Below, one piece after another: positions 62,470 through 64,000 of a stretch of 64,000 bases of DNA. Under the pieces are notes generated by a model. That model saw nothing but the letters and a program-made list of their open reading frames with translations. It ran no database searches and was not told the DNA's origin. Origin of the DNA: Oceanobacillus neutriphilus (GTDB lineage Bacteria; Bacillota; Bacilli; Bacillales; Amphibacillaceae); NCBI RefSeq assembly GCF_014645515.1, contig NZ_BMLW01000006.1, forward strand, positions 186,001 through 250,000, in the 5' to 3' direction. A program made the translations under genes and the position numbers. How positions within the stretch are numbered: position 1 is the stretch's first letter; every line of letters begins with the position of its first letter.

Positions 62470-62730
62470 AAGAAACCATAATGTGTTGATAGGAACTAGT
62501 AGCTGTTTTTCTGTCTATAGAGAGCTAATGGCCGGTGAAAATTAGCGTTAGAATGCAGTGAATCCATCCTGGAGCATGCTTATCGAAGTGAGTCAATCAT
62601 TGTAAGTAAGCACGGAGATACGACGTTATTCGTATACAAAGCCGGAAGAGTCCGTTTGGATTCTTTAACTAGGGTGGCAACGCGGGAAATATACTCTCGT
62701 CCCTTTCTATATAAGGGACGGGAGTTTTTT
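62470..62730 (+). ncRNA. T-box riboswitch controlling serS
   Basis: The T-box sequence AGGGTGGCAACGCGGG starts at 62671; a terminator stem ACTCTCGTCCCTT / AAGGGACGGGAGT (62693-62725) with T-run follows. Upstream, a Stem I-like region contains GTGAATCCATCCTGG, in which UCC is the likely specifier codon for serine. Uncharged tRNA-Ser would pair with the specifier and the T-box bulge and prevent termination. The 5' boundary is approximate. Confidence 0.88.
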
Positions 62731-62772
62731 AATGGTTTAAAAAGGAAGTTCAAATATAAGGAGGTAAAGATG

Positions 62773-64000
62773 ATGCTAGATATGAAGTATGTACGAAATA
62801 ACTTTGATGAGGTAAAGAGAAGGCTGGCGCACCGTGGAGAAGATCTCAGTGAATTAGACAAATTTGGTGAGCTGGATGTAAGAAGACGTGAATTAATCGC
62901 AGAGACAGAAAGGTTAAAGGCGAAGCGTAATGAAGTGTCTAAGGAGATTTCTGTTTTAAAACGCGAGAAGAAGGATGCTGAAGCAGCGATTGCTTCCATG
63001 CGTGAAGTTGGGGATGAAATATCTAAGCTCGATAAAGAATTAAAAGAAATTGAAGAAACCTTAGAGCAGATCATGCTTTCTATTCCTAATCTGCCGCATG
63101 AGAGCGTTCCTGTCGGAGAAGATGAGGATGATAACGTTGAAGCGCGTAAATGGGGCACTGTTCCGGAATTTTCATTTGAAGCACAGCCGCACTGGGATGT
63201 TGCTACAAATTTAGATATTTTAGACTTTGAGCGTGCTGCAAAGGTAACCGGAAGTCGTTTTGTTTTCTATAAAGGGTTAGGAGCGAGATTAGAGCGTGCA
63301 TTATTGAACTTTATGATGGATCTGCATGCAGATAAGCATGGATATCAGGAAATGCTTCCTCCTTATATTGTGAATCGGATGAGCATGACCGGTACTGGAC
63401 AGCTTCCAAAGTTTGAAGAAGACGCCTTTAAGCTGGAGGATTGGGATTATTTTCTGGTACCTACAGCTGAAGTTCCTGTAACGAACTATCATCGTGATGA
63501 AATTTTAACAGTGGAAGATCTACCTAAAAAATATGTCGCATTCAGCGCCAGCTTCCGTTCTGAAGCAGGCTCTGCCGGAAGAGATACACGCGGTTTAATC
63601 CGTCAGCATCAGTTCAATAAAGTCGAGCTCGTGAATTTTGTAAAGCCGGAAGATTCTTATGAGACCTTAGAAAGGCTGACTGGTGAGGCTGAGAAAGTGT
63701 TACAGCTGTTAGAATTACCTTACCGTGTCATGAGCATGTGCACAGGTGATTTAGGCTTCACAGCAGCGAAAAAATACGATATTGAAGTATGGATTCCAAG
63801 CCAGGATACGTATCGTGAGATTTCTTCCTGCTCCAATTTTGAAGATTTTCAGGCGCGCCGTGCCGGTATTCGATTCCGTCGTGAAGCAAACGGGAAACCA
63901 GAATTTGTGCATACCTTAAACGGCTCTGGTCTTGCATTAGGCCGTACAGTAGCAGCAATTTTGGAGAATTATCAGCAGGAAGATGGAAGTGTAGTTGTAC
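62773..64000 (+). CDS. serS: Seryl-tRNA synthetase (partial, 3' end outside window)
   Basis: About 409 N-terminal residues of an enzyme usually near 425. N-terminal two-helix coiled-coil arm (residues ~25-105) that binds the long variable arm of tRNA-Ser; class II catalytic core with motif 2 ([25 protein letters not shown] region) and motif 3 approaching [20 protein letters not shown] at 62773 ([10 protein letters not shown]) has GGAGG 8 bases upstream; the ATG one codon earlier is also possible. Controlled by the T-box leader. Confidence 0.96.
   Translation, partial: MLDMKYVRNNFDEVKRRLAHRGEDLSELDKFGELDVRRRELIAETERLKAKRNEVSKEISVLKREKKDAEAAIASMREVGDEISKLDKELKEIEETLEQIMLSIPNLPHESVPVGEDEDDNVEARKWGTVPEFSFEAQPHWDVATNLDILDFERAAKVTGSRFVFYKGLGARLERALLNFMMDLHADKHGYQEMLPPYIVNRMSMTGTGQLPKFEEDAFKLEDWDYFLVPTAEVPVTNYHRDEILTVEDLPKKYVAFSASFRSEAGSAGRDTRGLIRQHQFNKVELVNFVKPEDSYETLERLTGEAEKVLQLLELPYRVMSMCTGDLGFTAAKKYDIEVWIPSQDTYREISSCSNFEDFQARRAGIRFRREANGKPEFVHTLNGSGLALGRTVAAILENYQQEDGSVVV

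Overview
The window is the replication-origin region of a low-GC, endospore-forming Bacillaceae bacterium. Several markers support this: dnaA-dnaN-yaaA-recF-remB-gyrB-gyrA order, soj/spo0J/noc, spoIIIJ-jag, the spore-protease homologue yyaC, gdpP and a serS T-box. Two glycine-betaine (opuA) genes and unusually acidic exported proteins (OppA, MntA, DacA) suggest a salt-tolerant member close to Oceanobacillus/Virgibacillus. The genus is an inference from gene content and style, not from a search.

Layout. 1-13.6 kb: end of an opuA glycine-betaine operon, a DUF2812 protein, a dpp-like peptide ABC operon without a binding protein (+), and a convergent complete oppABCDF operon (-). 13.7-26.9 kb: leftward core genes dnaC, rplI, gdpP, yybS, rpsR-ssb-rpsF, ychF, yyzM, plus mscS, a YkvI-like carrier, yyaC (+) and a DUF554 protein. 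27-35.2 kb is an accessory block absent at this place in Bacillus subtilis: a 702-bp MITE-like element, a BcrA-type ABC exporter with a convergent two-component system, and a manganese-type mntABCD operon. 35.5-47.1 kb: spo0J, soj, noc, rsmG, mnmG, mnmE, a kinase pseudogene, jag, spoIIIJ, rnpA, rpmH, all leftward except the pseudogene. 47.4-49.7 kb: bipartite oriC around dnaA. 49.8-64 kb: rightward dnaN to gyrA, convergent yaaC, then guaB, dacA and a T-box-controlled partial serS.

How it works together. DnaA boxes lie upstream and downstream of dnaA, and the downstream set is followed by a DnaA-trio-like tract. Two exact parS sites and one exact Noc-binding site serve the Soj/Spo0J and Noc proteins encoded here. 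Most genes run away from oriC. The main head-on exceptions on the left arm are the dpp cluster, two small membrane proteins, yyaC and the ABC exporter.

Most unusual content: a family of non-coding repeats ending in ACTCAACTTTCGCACCT. One copy (27351-28052) has both ends and a 5-bp target duplication. A second (43624-44320) splits a uridine-kinase-like gene. A third (about 19795-20168) has lost its left end. Inside them sits a smaller hairpin whose stem sequence changes between copies while staying perfectly paired. A different 207-bp repeat with GTTCAAAAAG ends lies inside the S6-SSB-S18 operon. No tRNA, rRNA or CRISPR array was recognised. The rRNA operon between gyrA and yaaC and the pdxST genes before serS, both present in B. 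subtilis, are absent here. Gene-free stretches over 300 bases hold: 1682-2044 the opuA promoter and inverted repeats; 12781-13233 the oppA promoter; 18732-19301 one Noc site and otherwise nothing recognised; 19788-20213 repeat C; 26960-28166 parS and repeat A; 35140-35584 the mnt control region and a terminator; 38314-38944 parS and otherwise nothing recognised; 47063-48207 oriC; 50934-51690 a terminator and a decayed repeat; 62410-62772 the T-box.
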